DNA of 64,000 nucleotides from Iris pallida (lineage: Eukaryota > Streptophyta > Magnoliopsida > Asparagales > Iridaceae), in contig JANAVB010005597.1 of NCBI GenBank assembly GCA_029216955.1, positions 46,423,480 to 46,487,479 of the forward strand. The letters run 5' to 3'. The position numbers and the translations under genes are program-made. The notes below the pieces were generated by a model. That model was not told the origin of the DNA. It saw only the letters and a program-made list of their open reading frames with translations, and did not search any database. Numbering within the stretch: the stretch's first letter is position 1; every line of letters begins with the position of its first letter. Below, one piece after another: positions 11,220-20,845 of this stretch.

Positions 11220-11992
11220 TGTTGGAAAATTTTGTTCTTTTCTAATAATCTGCAAACAAAATAAACAAAAATTAAAATCACCGGTCTCCGGGGAAGTCGC
11301 GCACGAAGCACTGCCCTAAGAGTTAATCTGGGTCTATGTACAGACTTTTTCGGATGCTCCTAGTGGTAAAATCTCCGCTCTACCGTTATCCCGTCGTCGC
11401 ACACAACTCGGAAAGATTGACCCTGACTTAGCTCTGCACAGAGCGAGGATACGAAGAACGAAATTTTTTTTTGTAAGATAATAAATTGGGAGAGATTTTT
11501 CTTAGAGATTTTGTGTGTCTTAAGAGAGGAGATGAAAGGCTCATCATATAGACACAACCTTTATAACCGTTGCTTGAATCAAGGACGTAATAGATGATGA
11601 ATAAAAGCATATAAAAAATGTGGTTTAATGTATTTGGACAAAACCAATGGTGTCCAACATTCAAAAATTTAAGTAGGAATTAAAGTGGTCAAATGCCAAT
11701 GAATAGCAAAAGTTTTTAGGATTTTAACCCGAACCCGAAGAAGGAATCAAATCGACATTTGACGTCTGCAGATGTGGGCGCGTACTCGCACACGTTGCGT
11801 CGAACCAAACCAGGTTGAGCGGCAATGGCGACACGTGCATGTGGCCCACAGGGCTACCCATACAAGTCTTCAAGAAAGCAAACAAGAGTGAAGCATTATA
11901 TGCTCTATCAAAGTCTATGTCACAGCAGATGTGGGACTAAACATTTGTGAGGAGCTTGGTTTTTGAATGAAACAAGAGCAACAACACAAACA
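11220..11992 (-). repeat. Copia B 5' LTR
   Basis: It starts TGTTGGAAAATTTTG and ends AACACAAACA, giving TG...CA termini on the minus strand. Its last 95 bp match the remnant at 4309-4406, including GCAGATGTGGGACTAAACAT. It contains a GC-rich R/U5-like part (11280-11450). The bases after it, CTAGA at 11993, would be the TSD, but the other side is outside the window. Confidence 0.7.
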
Positions 11993-12230
11993 CTAGATGC
12001 ATTTCGTATATGATATGTATTTTTACTTTTATGTATGATATATTCTTGCTGTTGTTGTTGTTGGTTTGAAAGCTAGGATTGTTGGTTTAGTATCGACGTC
12101 ATTTGTATGCTAGAAGCCACACTTGTCTTCTTGACATCCATGATCATCGTAAGACGTCTAGGAGTACCTCATACGGTGTAGTTGGCTTAGTCTGTTCCCA
12201 TATTCCCAAGTATTTTTGGATACTTGGGAA
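11993..12230. other. Short unassigned segment next to the (TA)n tract
   Basis: No repeat family or gene is recognised. It includes a short TTGTTG run (12050-12063) and leads into the (TA)n tract. It may be the sequence into which copia B inserted. Confidence 0.4.
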
Positions 12231-12238
12231 TATATATA

Positions 12239-12287
<49 letters not shown>
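12231..12287. repeat. (TA)n tract, left part
   Basis: A TA run with one interruption (TTTTAT) immediately left of the MITE. With 12566-12625 and 41220-41280 it forms the microsatellite into which two DNA elements inserted. Confidence 0.95.
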
Positions 12288-12290
<3 letters not shown>

Positions 12291-12563
12291 GGATCAAAAA
12301 GTTTCCCTTAGAAAATTCCCTAAAACCCCCCTCACTCTCAGCATTAATTTAATGTTAATATTAATATTAATGTTAATATTAAAATTAAATACTAAAATTA
12401 ACATTAAACTTAACATTAAAATTAATATTAACATTAACATTATTATTAATATAAAAATAAAAATAAAAATAAATATTAACATTAACATTAATATTAACAT
12501 TAAATTACAGATGAGAGTGAGAGATTTTTTAGGAGGTTTTCTAAGGGGAGCTTTTGATCTGCT

Positions 12564-12565
<2 letters not shown>
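12288..12565. mobile_element. MITE inserted in a (TA)n microsatellite
   Basis: A 278-bp unit has TA repeats on both sides. The left terminus GGATCAAAAAGTTTCCC and the complement of the right terminus AGATCAAAAGCTCCCC continue as inverted repeats for about 50 bp, sharing CTTAGAAAA and CTCACTCTCA. The centre is an AT-rich run of TTAATGTTAATATTAA-like words. TA-tract-specific insertion is a known habit of some plant Mutator-like and Micron-type elements. The opposite-strand ORFs of 104 and 111 codons across it are translations of the repeat (poly Ile-Asn) and not genes. Confidence 0.75.

Positions 12566-12625
<60 letters not shown>
12566..12625. repeat. (TA)n tract, middle part
   Basis: About 28 TA units separate the MITE from the long-TIR element starting near 12626. 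Confidence 0.97.
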
Positions 12626-12628
<3 letters not shown>

Positions 12629-12860
12629 CCCCCTACTTTGTCCACCACATTATCATCCCTATCTAGTCCGTAGGATTAGATTCAAAAAATGGTTGAGATC
12701 AAATCTCTACATAATAATATTAAGAAACCAAAAATAGTATATCTCTATAGAATCAGATTGAGAAACTAAAAATAGAAAGAAAAAAATTCTTCCTACACAA
12801 ATTAAAGAGGAGAGAGAGAGAGAAAAATCACCGCTCACCTAGGTTCCGGTGCTCCGCATA
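12626..12860 (+). repeat. Left long TIR of the TA-targeting element
   Basis: An inverted copy of 40840-41200. Similarity is strongest in the outer 160 bp and weakens inward. Confidence 0.75.
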
Positions 12861-13957
12861 GAACTGTAAAATTGTTGGTGTCGATCAAATTTCTTAATTT
12901 TGATATTTTTTTCCTCTCTCTTTATTAGATTTAATCTTATGATCAAATATATCAAATTAACCAACCACATGAATGACCATCCGGAGAGTTCCAACCCTAG
13001 TGCAAGCTCCTCGAATCGTTGGTTGTTCGTGATGGCGATTTTACCAAAGGCTACATAATGACCGAGGCCACAATTACTTGTCGAGCCATGTCAAACATGT
13101 TTCATCCTCGGGAAAGAGATGCCCGACAGGCCTCCTCATGCGGTAGCCGGTGACCTGTGAAACCCGTAGGTAGTATCTTCTATTCGTCATTATGCTCGCA
13201 TCATCGAAACGAGAACAACAGGACCACATCCCCCCTGAGCTCTCTCCTAGGACACCTCTAACGACACCATGAGCACTCTGTTGGTATAAACAAAGGGTAT
13301 TTATCTGGCTCTAATTTTTATTTTCTTGTCACCTATAAATGTTGTTGATATGTCTACTGCAACATGTTTGAGACATTCCTATTAAATAGAAGATATGCAA
13401 AGTATAAAAACAATTGGTAAACTCTTTATTATCTGTGTTGAGATTTGCAGCGCCAATGTTTTAGTTATCGACTGGTGTGAGCTAGCTTGAAAATGTATAT
13501 CCAAAAATAAGGATGCGCTTATCTAGCGTGACAATGTGAGCTTGCTTGAAAATGTACATCCAGAAATGAGGATGCGCTTATCTAGCATGACAAAGATTCT
13601 AATAGAGAAAGAAGAGAACGCCAGGAGCTAGTATTAGACCCTTAAGATCAATTGCACTTGCATGATTCGTTTCATTTTGTCTTTTTTGTTGGGAAGTTCT
13701 AGCCATCATTAGTTGGGTTATTTATAACTTAACTTCCAGCTCACCACCACTTTGGACAATGCTCTTGATACTATAAATAATGATATTTGGGCTGTTTTGC
13801 TGGAGGTTTGAAGGGTGAAAAAATAGTGTGTTGCCTTTTTGCTAATGGAAGATAGCTATTTCTAGCTCCCATTCCATTTTAGATTGTTTCTTCGGTTATG
13901 CTAAAATGTTCTAATGGTGCATTGTTCAATGTATTTACTTCGGTTACATATGGCTTG
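12861..13957. other. Non-coding interior of the TA-targeting element, left part
   Basis: No believable coding frame. A 59-bp tandem duplication occupies 13477-13594 (GTGAGCTNGCTTGAAAATGT twice). The last five bases, GCTTG at 13953-13957, are the TSD of copia A. Confidence 0.65.
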
Positions 13958-14614
13958 TGTTAGTGTTGGGGCACAATTTTTCGATGGAAAACTGAGAATA
14001 TGAAACAATTGTAAAAATAATTTTCCAACGCAACACTTATAGAAAGGTTGCGCAAGTATAACGAAGATCTAAAAAGATATCGTTAATGTTCCAACGCAAC
14101 ACTTATAGAAAGGTTGTGCAAGTATAACGAAGATCTAAAAAGATATCGTTATGATATTACGAGAATCTAAAAAGATTTCGTAATCACAGCAGCGAAGAAG
14201 ATGACAGGCGAAATGTGGAAGATGGCCTGCTGGGGTGAATGATCACCGTTGCTCAAAACTTTATTCGTCCTACACGAACAGCTTCCAGGAACCAGCAAGT
14301 TTGTCGGAGAACTTGGAACACTCCTGCTCTTCTGACTCCTCGGATGGACACGAACTCCCGTACAAGAGCAACACTGGTGCGACGCCTTTCCTCTCTCTCT
14401 CGAAGGCTGCAAATCAGAACTGTGTTAAAGAACACGTCTGAAATCTCTGTTTACTTGTGCTAAAGAACACTTCGTAAACTTTCTGGTGGATTCTCTTTCT
14501 ATTCTGTAATGAGCCTTGAGAGAGAGGATGCCATATATAGGCCATGCAGCAACTGGACGGTTGCCACAAAGTTAGGGACGTGGTAATAACCACCCCGAAC
14601 ATGTAGCAACCGTC

Positions 14615-14985
14615 CAGAACATGCTAACGCACGTTCTGCTACCAACTGCGCACACCCAGCGCTCTCCTTGCACTCTGCGCAACAGAGCGCGCACTGAACT
14701 GCGCACACTGCGCGTACTGCGCGCACTGCGCGCACTGCGCATACTGCGCACGCTGCGCATGCAGCGCAACCCGCGCAACTCGCGCAACCCAGCGCAACCC
14801 AGCGCACCCAAGCGCAACCTGAGCGCAACCTTGGCGCGCACCTGGGCTTGCGCAACTGGGCTTGCGCAACTGGAAATACGCAACTGGGCACGCGCAACTG
14901 GGCTTGCGCAACGTGGCTGCGCAAGTGGCTCGCGCAACGAGCGCAACTAAAGCGCACTATGCGCCTAGCGACGATGCTGACGTGC
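14615..14985. repeat. GCGCA-rich degenerate tandem array, only in the left LTR
   Basis: An approximately 370-bp run of short units built on CTGCGCAA, GCGCACTGCGCA and CTTGCGCAACTGGG is missing from the other LTR of the same element at about 38930. Because both LTRs are identical at insertion, it arose or was lost afterwards. Its high GC content opens frames in four registers (90-152 codons, rich in Cys, Ala and Arg). These are artefacts of the repeat and not genes. Confidence 0.85.
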
Positions 14986-15070
14986 TAAGTACAAAGTGCG
15001 CCAACAAAACGCCACATTATGTCTCATGAGCCCATGAGCCCGAGTCCGAGTTTGTGTCCGAGTCCGAGTC

Positions 15071-15093
15071 GCTAAGCCCCTACGGGGCTTAGC
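15071..15093. promoter_or_regulatory. Perfect stem-loop in the copia A U3
   Basis: A 10-bp perfect stem (GCTAAGCCCC with GGGGCTTAGC) has a TAC loop. It is kept unchanged in the other LTR at 38998-39020, upstream of the TATA box on the minus strand. The role is unknown. Confidence 0.6.
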
Positions 15094-15314
15094 TCCCATG
15101 GAAATGAATTTCCCAAGAGCAAAAAGCATGAATGCTTTTATTGTTGATTTAGCCATTTTTCCATTAGAAAAATAACCCCACATGGCACACCCATGTGCAC
15201 CTCCACACCACAAGTGCATCTCTAAAATAGGAAACCTATTATATAGAGATACAACTCCTTTGGTCTAGCCGATGTGGGACTAAAATTCACATAGAAAATG
15301 ACCAAACTCCAACA

Positions 15315-16236
15315 ATCCCCTACATATCTCTATATATATTGGTATAAGTGTTCCCCACAGTAACTGACCATCATGCATTAGGAGAGATGTCGCTTACGAC
15401 TTGAATCTTCCCGTGTGGGTCAAACAACAGACTATAATACAAGAATGGACTAAGCCTTGAATTCTGCATCATAGCTGAAATTATTTCCACTCGTATAATG
15501 TAGTTACGTGTGCTTCTGGCTACACATTAAAGGTCCTGTGCCAGCCTGGTTTCAGTGTATAATTTTGGGCGTCTATAAGTTTACCCTCAAGAGACGGTCT
15601 GATATCTCTTTGTCCATACACTATAGGTGAGTTCATTATAAAGAGACATGGCATGAAGCGCTTTGTGCTCCCCTTGCGGTGCTACGCCGCTATGACATGG
15701 CTTAAAGCCGAGGCCTTACCCCGTACCGGAAACCTCATCGTAGTGTCATACTACTGTAGCATGAGGCAACCTCCTCTTTGTAGTGTCAAACTACCCAGCA
15801 TGAAGCCTTAGGCTCCCTTGCGGTGTTACGCCACAACGACATGGCTTGCAAGGCCGAGGCTTTATCCCTAACAGGGTACCTCATCGTGGTGTCGTGCCAC
15901 TGTAACATGAGGAACTCCTCTTCTTTGTAGTGCTGACTACACCCCTCTTTATTTTTATCATACGACATTAGGCTAACTGCCTATTTGCGGTGCTACGTCG
16001 CTGTGACTTGGCCTGCAAAGCCGAGGCTTTATCCTATTACTTGGCAGCACCCCATATATAGGAACCTCAATGTGGAGTCACCCTACTGTAGCATGGAGTT
16101 TCACTCCTTGTAGTACTGCTCTACCGTGCCTCCTGTAAAGCACACCAGGCATTCACTCTGCCTGAGAACTCATTAAGGCAATTAAGCCAACCTTCCCACA
16201 GGAACCGTTTTCCGCAAAAAACAATAGTAGACAACA
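15315..16236 (-). other. Copia A untranslated 3' region with tandem repeats
   Basis: There is no coding frame. Next to the LTR, on the minus strand, is GTAGGGGAT, the likely polypurine tract. A unit of about 145-165 bp starting TTGCGGTG(C/T)TACG is present three times (near 15674, 15818 and 15984), each with a GACATGGCTT/GCCGAGGC core. The last bases, CAACA at 16232-16236, are the GL element TSD. The region resumes at 34159. Confidence 0.75.
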
Positions 16237-16332
16237 TGTCACGACCCGCACCCACTGTGAGGGTACAAGTACGTAACAGCGTCCAGCCTACGCCGTAGTG
16301 TCGGTGGTAGAACGCTGTTCTAAGTCTCTAAC

Positions 16333-16620
16333 CACTACCAAAATAAGTCAAATCAGTGACGTATTTAGCGACTCCGTGAAATTTCGTCGCTAATGTTTGG
16401 GGTTTTAGCGACGTCAACAAAAGACGTCGCTGTTTGTCGCCAACAATGACTAATAGCGACGTCTAGTATCTTCATTTTGTTCAATGGGGTAGTGCGTCGC
16501 AAGTTCGTCGGTACGCGTCGCTGATATAGCGACGTTTCACGACGCATTTTAAGTTGCATCGCTATTTATTATATATCAGCGACGTTTAGCGACGTCCTAG
16601 GCGGACGTTGCTAAACGTTT
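16333..16620. repeat. CACTA no. 2 left subterminal repeats
   Basis: AGCGACG/CGTCGCT words in both orientations, about 20 copies, start right after the terminal inverted repeat. Confidence 0.9.
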
Positions 16621-17279
16621 TATATAGCCAGCGAGGGTTTCCATTTCGATCATTTTACAAATTTTTCCTCCCAAATTTGGGCGCGCTCCTCCTCCGCGAC
16701 GCTCCTCCGGCGATTTCCCTCCTCCTCCGCGGCGCTCCTCCGGCGATCTCCCTCCTCCTTCCTCAGGTAGCTCCTCCTTCTCCTCCTTCTCCTCCTCCTC
16801 CTCCTTCCTCTGGTAGCTCCTCCCCACTTTCTCCTCGTCTTCAAGCTCTCTCTCTCTCGCTTCTAGTTCGTGTCCACGAGAGCGTGGACTCGCTGCGGGG
16901 GACACGAGACTGACAGTGGGCTCGTTGCGGGGGACACGAGAGCGTGGACACCTATTTTGTTGGTTTGGACACGTCGTGTCCCACTGTGTGGATACGAGAT
17001 TCACAGTGTAACACCTATATACTGAAAAATCTCATTTTTTTGGGCATATCAACTGTCAATTTGATGTCCACGAGAGCGTGGACTCGCTGCGGGGGACACG
17101 AGACTGACAGTGGACTCGTTGCGAGGGACACGAGAGCGTGGACTCGCTTCTAGTTCGTGTGACACCTATTTTGTTGGTTTGGACACGTCGTGTCCCACTG
17201 TGTGGACACGAGATTCACAGTGTGACACCTATATACTGAAAAAACTTATTTTTTTGGGCATATCAACTGTCAATTTGAT
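16621..17279. repeat. TC-rich block and 194-bp tandem duplication in CACTA no. 2
   Basis: 16680-16860 is a CTCCTCC-rich block; the opposite ORFs of 101 and 135 codons come from this bias. A 194-bp unit then repeats (16872-17065 and 17066-17279), with CACGAGAGCGTGGACTCG and GACACGTCGTGTCCCAC inside. The second copy has a short extra stretch. Confidence 0.8.
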
Positions 17280-18012
17280 GTTTTGGGTGGATTCGAATTC
17301 TAATTTAGGGTTCGAGCCCTATTTACTGATACTGGAAGTTTTTTTTGGGCATTTTCAGGGTTTTGAAATGATGAATAAATTGACTAATAATTATTATCGA
17401 GCCCTATAAAATTTCAGCTATGTCACGAAGGATGGATATACTAATCCTGTGAATGAGTTTTCTCCTAAGTATTCTCGACAGTTGAGTATGATTTAGCTCA
17501 CAGACATTACTGAAATATGTGATAATTAGACTTTCTGTTCAATACCATATTTTAAATCCTAAATCTACGGTATGACATCGTGATCAGGACATAGTCCCTG
17601 CAGCCATTCGACTGGCGAGGCAGAAAACTATGTAGCCGTAGATAAAGTTGACTGTCCTCCGACCCTCATCCCTCGACAATGATGATACGACAACCTATCA
17701 CTATATCTTATATATATAGTAGTAGATGACGTCTTAGTATTACATTATGTGAGTTCATCTTGATTCTGTTACATTCTTCAGATACTACATACGATAAGAA
17801 CATATACTACACCATATCTACAGAACATAGATGATTCACACTAATGTATGCTAGAATGAATTTTAGGGTTGTGTTCTGAGCCATCCGTTTTGCTACTTGG
17901 CAAAAAAAACGAATTTATTGTACTTTATCTGCTTTCGAAAATGTACTCAAATTACATGATGGTTCCTTTAGTTAGCTTGCTTATGTTACAATTATATTAG
18001 CTTGCTTACCAG
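17280..18012. other. Non-coding CACTA interior
   Basis: No gene. It holds the module with GTGATCAGGACATAGTCC (17570-17680) followed by the 215-bp module (17675-17885). Both recur several times in this element. Confidence 0.7.
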
Positions 18013-18285
18013 ATGGCACCCATGATCCGAGGAGCGGCACGTCGTTTGAGGGAAACAGTGAATGCTGAGGTGGCTCCTCCTACAGTTAAGGAGGAAGTGG
18101 CACCGGTTGCTAGTGAGACCGGGAGTTCTATTCATCCAGCACCGGTAGCTAGTGAGACCGAGAGTTCTCTTCATGCAGTCCTTGCAAGGGACGACATCTC
18201 TCCTCGCGCCAAAAATCTAGCTTTTTCGAGGTGGATGCGTGAACGTATCACTGAGCGTTTGCGTGAGCAGCGTGGTTCTCATTAG
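18013..18285 (+). CDS. Orphan 90-residue ORF in CACTA no. 2
   Basis: ATG to TAG, 90 residues, starting MAPMIRGAARRLRETVNAEV and ending RITERLREQRGSH. The middle is acidic and Ser/Pro/Val-rich, with a 15-residue repeat (APVASETGSSIHP / APVASETESSLHA). Both ends are basic and Arg-rich and could form amphipathic helices. No family is recognised. It is the only ORF in this CACTA not explained by a palindrome, a tandem repeat or base bias. It could be a piece of an accessory CACTA protein (TnpA-like), a captured exon or chance. The bases before ATG (TTGCTTACCAG) resemble a splice acceptor. Confidence 0.35.
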   Translation: MAPMIRGAARRLRETVNAEVAPPTVKEEVAPVASETGSSIHPAPVASETESSLHAVLARDDISPRAKNLAFSRWMRERITERLREQRGSH

Positions 18286-18520
18286 CTATTAGTACTTATT
18301 TGTATTGGACTATTGGTATTGGGTTATTTTTGTATTAGACTATTTGTATTGGACTACATATATGAATTAGAACTGTGTCAATCTCTAGATTATATTGGAC
18401 TACGACATGGTGATCAGGACATAGTCCCTGCAGCCATTCGACTGGCGAGGCAGAAACTATGTATCCGTAGATAAAGTCGACTGTCCTTCGACCCTCATCT
18501 CTCGGCAATGATGATACGAC
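18286..18520. repeat. Repeated GATCAGGACATAGTCC module
   Basis: The roughly 125-bp module (18396-18520), with ATTCGACTGGCGAGGCAGAA inside, also occurs at 3290-3420, 17570-17700, 19345-19478 and 21500-21622. At each place it adjoins a palindrome, the 215-bp module or the 21-bp repeat. Confidence 0.8.
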
Positions 18521-19161
18521 AACCCAACCGGAGAGGATACTCTGAGAGATCCATCTGAGAGGGACGTATACTCTGAGAGATCACCTTTACAAGAATTATA
18601 TCAGTAGTGGGATCGAGTGTTGGAGGAGATATTATCAAAGTATACGTCCTACTCAGATTGGTCTCTCACCGTTACTATTTTTTCCTGACGCATGGTGGAT
18701 GTGCTCCGTCCACAGATTCTTGGTCCGAGCTAAAACTTTGTCCCGGAGATCAAGTGGACATCTTTGGTGTAGAGCTCGAGTAAGAGGTTCCTGACAGCAT
18801 GGTGGCCTCCTTTGTTAAAGTATCCGTGCTCATCCCACATTGGTTGTGGGACGAGCACAGAAACTTTAACAAAGGAGACCACCATACTGTCAGGAACATC
18901 TCACTCGAGCTCTACACAAAGGATGTCCACTTGAGCTCCGGGACAAAGTTTTGGCTCGGAGCAAGAATCTGTGGACGGAGCACATCCATGCTGTCAGGAA
19001 AAAATAGTAACGGTGAGAGACCCATCTGAGTAGGACGTATACTTTAATAATATCTCCTCCAACACTCGATCCTACTACTGATATAATTCTTGTAAAGGTG
19101 ATCTCTCAGAGTATACGTCCCTCTCAGATAGATCTCTCAGAATATCCTCTCCGGTTGGGTT
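18521..19161. repeat. Palindrome 1 in CACTA no. 2, about 318-bp arms
   Basis: The left arm 18521-18838 and right arm 18843-19161 are near-perfect reverse complements, outer ends AACCCAACCGGAGAGG, with a loop of only about 4 bases (CCCACA-TTGG-TTGTGGG). Such a short loop gives a long cruciform or hairpin RNA. I do not recognise the source sequence. The 76-codon ORF at 18799-19029 only translates across it. Confidence 0.88.
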
Positions 19162-19204
19162 GTGTTCTGAGCCATCCGTTCTCACAGAGGGTCCTATTTT
19201 GGAT

Positions 19205-19320
19205 TCTATATTTTGTATTTTGGTTTCTGTATTTTGTATTTTGGTTTCTGTATTTTATATTTTGGTTTCTGTATTTTGTATTTTGGTTTCTGTATTTTAT
19301 ATTTTGGTTTCTATATTTTG
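19205..19320. repeat. 21-bp tandem repeat
   Basis: The unit TTTTGGTTTCTGTATTTTRTA is present about five times at 21-bp spacing, whereas CACTA no. 1 has one unit at the matching place (3247-3270). Because 21 is a multiple of three, it keeps frames open on both strands (FWFLYFV and KYRNQNT repeats); these are not genes. Confidence 0.9.
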
Positions 19321-19612
19321 GCTCCAGCTCCATTTGCATTAATCTACGGTACGACATGGTGATCAGGACATAGTCCCTGCAGCCATTCGACTGGCGAGGC
19401 AGAAACTATGTAGTCGTAGATAAAGTTGACTGTCCTTTGACCCTCATCCCTCGGCAATGATGATACGACAACCTATCAGAATCCTCGACTCTCTTTCACT
19501 TCTTGGATATTGACCCAGCTTCCAATCTCTCATTTCCCTCCGGGTCCACTCTACTCCCAATCTCTTCCTCTTTTATACACGGATCTACAGAATCAATACC
19601 ATCCAAGGAAAG

Positions 19613-20175
19613 CAAAACTGAATCAGCATTGTCTTCCGGATCGTCCTCATCAAGGCATAACGGGCTGCTCAGCATGCCCAGCTTCTTCAACTTCTCGCTG
19701 GCTGCAGAGTCAAAATGGGAACGGGTCCTCTTTGTCGGCCCGGAGCTCTGACTCGCACTCGTCGCCGCGCTACTGGTTTCCTCTCCTCCTCTGACGCGGG
19801 TCATAAGAAAAGAAATTTCGCACCTCTTCTTCACATAAATATCATTGCCGCCTTGTACTCGAGCCTCCTCATCTGTAACGCTATCCAAGGCACCGAGAAG
19901 TCGGATAGCGTCACAGATGAGGAGGCTTGAGTACAAGGCGACAATGATGTTAATGTGAATAAGAGGTACGAAATTTCTTTTCTTATGACCCGCGTCAGAG
20001 GAGGAGAGGAAACCAGTGCGCGGCGACGAGTGCGAGTCAGAGCTCCGGGCCGGCAAAGAGGACCCGTTCCCATTTCGACTCTGCAGCCAGTGAGAAGTTG
20101 AAGAAGCTGGACACGCTGAGCAGCCCGTTATACCTTGATGAGGACGATCCGGAAGACAATGTTGATTCAGTTTTG
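19613..20175. repeat. Palindrome 2 in CACTA no. 2, about 274-bp arms
   Basis: The arms are 19613-19886 and 19903-20175 around a 16-bp loop. The sequence encodes, on one strand of each arm, a Ser/Asp/Glu-rich segment with KRTRSHFDSAASEKLKKLG. This drives the 186-codon minus ORF at 19496-20056, which crosses the loop and is an artefact of the palindrome. The acidic segment may come from the linker of the same B3-type donor gene; that is inference. Confidence 0.85.
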
Positions 20176-20270
20176 TCTTCTCCTCTCCTCCACCATGGCT
20201 ATGGACCCATCTGCTCCTCCCTACTTCCCTTCTTCTTATTTGACTCTCTCAGCCACATATGATATCCAGC

Positions 20271-20543
20271 TCAAGTGTAGAGTCGGGGGAGAAGAAGTGG
20301 ACATGAAGAGGAGGGGAAGCAGCACAGCCGGTGGCATGACCCGGAGGAAGTACAGAGGTTTTCTTCAACATACGTATGAGAACTATAAGGATATATCTTT
20401 TCACAATATGTCATCTTGTCAAAGACCCTTAATGTGACAACCATGTTACCGCGATGTCGGAAGACTAACATGTCATAATTTTCTAAGCCGTGTATTTTTA
20501 CATAATCCTTCCAACTCTTTCCTCCTATGTCGTAATCTTGCAT
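20271..20543 (-). pseudogene. B3-domain fragment (minus strand, left arm and loop)
   Basis: The minus-strand frame reads through the loop into the arm: DIGGKSWKDYVKIHGLENYD, then MLVFRHRGNM, VTLRVFD and YCEK. The Gly-Gly-x-x-Trp-x-x-Tyr-Val-x-x-x-x-Leu-x-x-x-Asp-x-LVF pattern and the CEK end are those of the second half of a REM-type B3 domain. The loop supplies the tryptophan strand, so the loop and left arm keep the original gene order. About 60 residues are B3-like; the rest of the 90-codon ORF runs into antisense sequence. The fragment lacks the first half of the domain. Confidence 0.65.
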
Positions 20544-20565
20544 TATTACATAGAACTGAAATCCG

Positions 20566-20845
20566 GTTGGAGGATTATGTCAAAACACACGGCTTATAAA
20601 ATTATGACATGTTAGTTTTCCGACACCGTGGTAACATGGTTGTCACATTAAGGGTCTTTGACAAGGTGATATGTTGTGAAAAGATATATCCTTATAGTTC
20701 TCCTACGTATGTTGAAGAAAACCTCTGTACTTCCTCTGGGTCATGCCGCCAGCTGTACTGCTTCCCCCTCTTCTTCATGTCCACTTCTTCTCCTCTGACT
20801 CTACACTTGAGCTGGATATCATATGTGGCTGAGAGAGTCAAATAA
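20566..20845 (+). pseudogene. B3-domain fragment (plus strand, right arm)
   Basis: An inverted copy of the fragment above: MLVFRHRGNMVVTLRVFDKV, then CCEK. TTATAAAATT here has a stop (TAA) where the CACTA no. 1 copy has GLENYD (TTAGAAAAT), so the frame is cut before MLVF. It is therefore an arm of a hairpin and not a gene. Confidence 0.6.

Larger units (their letters stand above)
13958..15314 (-). repeat. Copia A 3' LTR (1357 bp)
   Basis: It matches 38272-39241 except for the GCGCA array (14615-14985). Near the inner side a 67-bp unit (CCAACGCAACACTTATAG...) is present twice in tandem, as in the other LTR. A perfect stem-loop GCTAAGCCCC-TAC-GGGGCTTAGC lies at 15071-15093. The TATA-like site reads CCATATATAGG at 14531-14541 instead of CCTTATATAGG. 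Confidence 0.92.

Noticed and set aside
12294..12666. Two opposite ORFs above 100 codons
   Set aside because: They translate the TTAATATTAA-rich MITE and (TA)n run into Ile/Asn/Tyr repeats.
14499..14957. Overlapping ORFs of 90-152 codons, Cys/Ala/Arg-rich, on both strands
   Set aside because: They are translations of the GCGCA tandem array in four frames; the array is absent from the sister LTR.
16597..17004. 135-codon minus ORF and 101-codon plus ORF
   Set aside because: Produced by a CTCCTCC-rich block; Glu/Arg-rich or Ser/Pro-rich in all frames with no family pattern.
19496..20056. 186-codon minus-strand ORF
   Set aside because: It runs through both arms and the loop of palindrome 2, so most of it is sense plus antisense of the same DNA.
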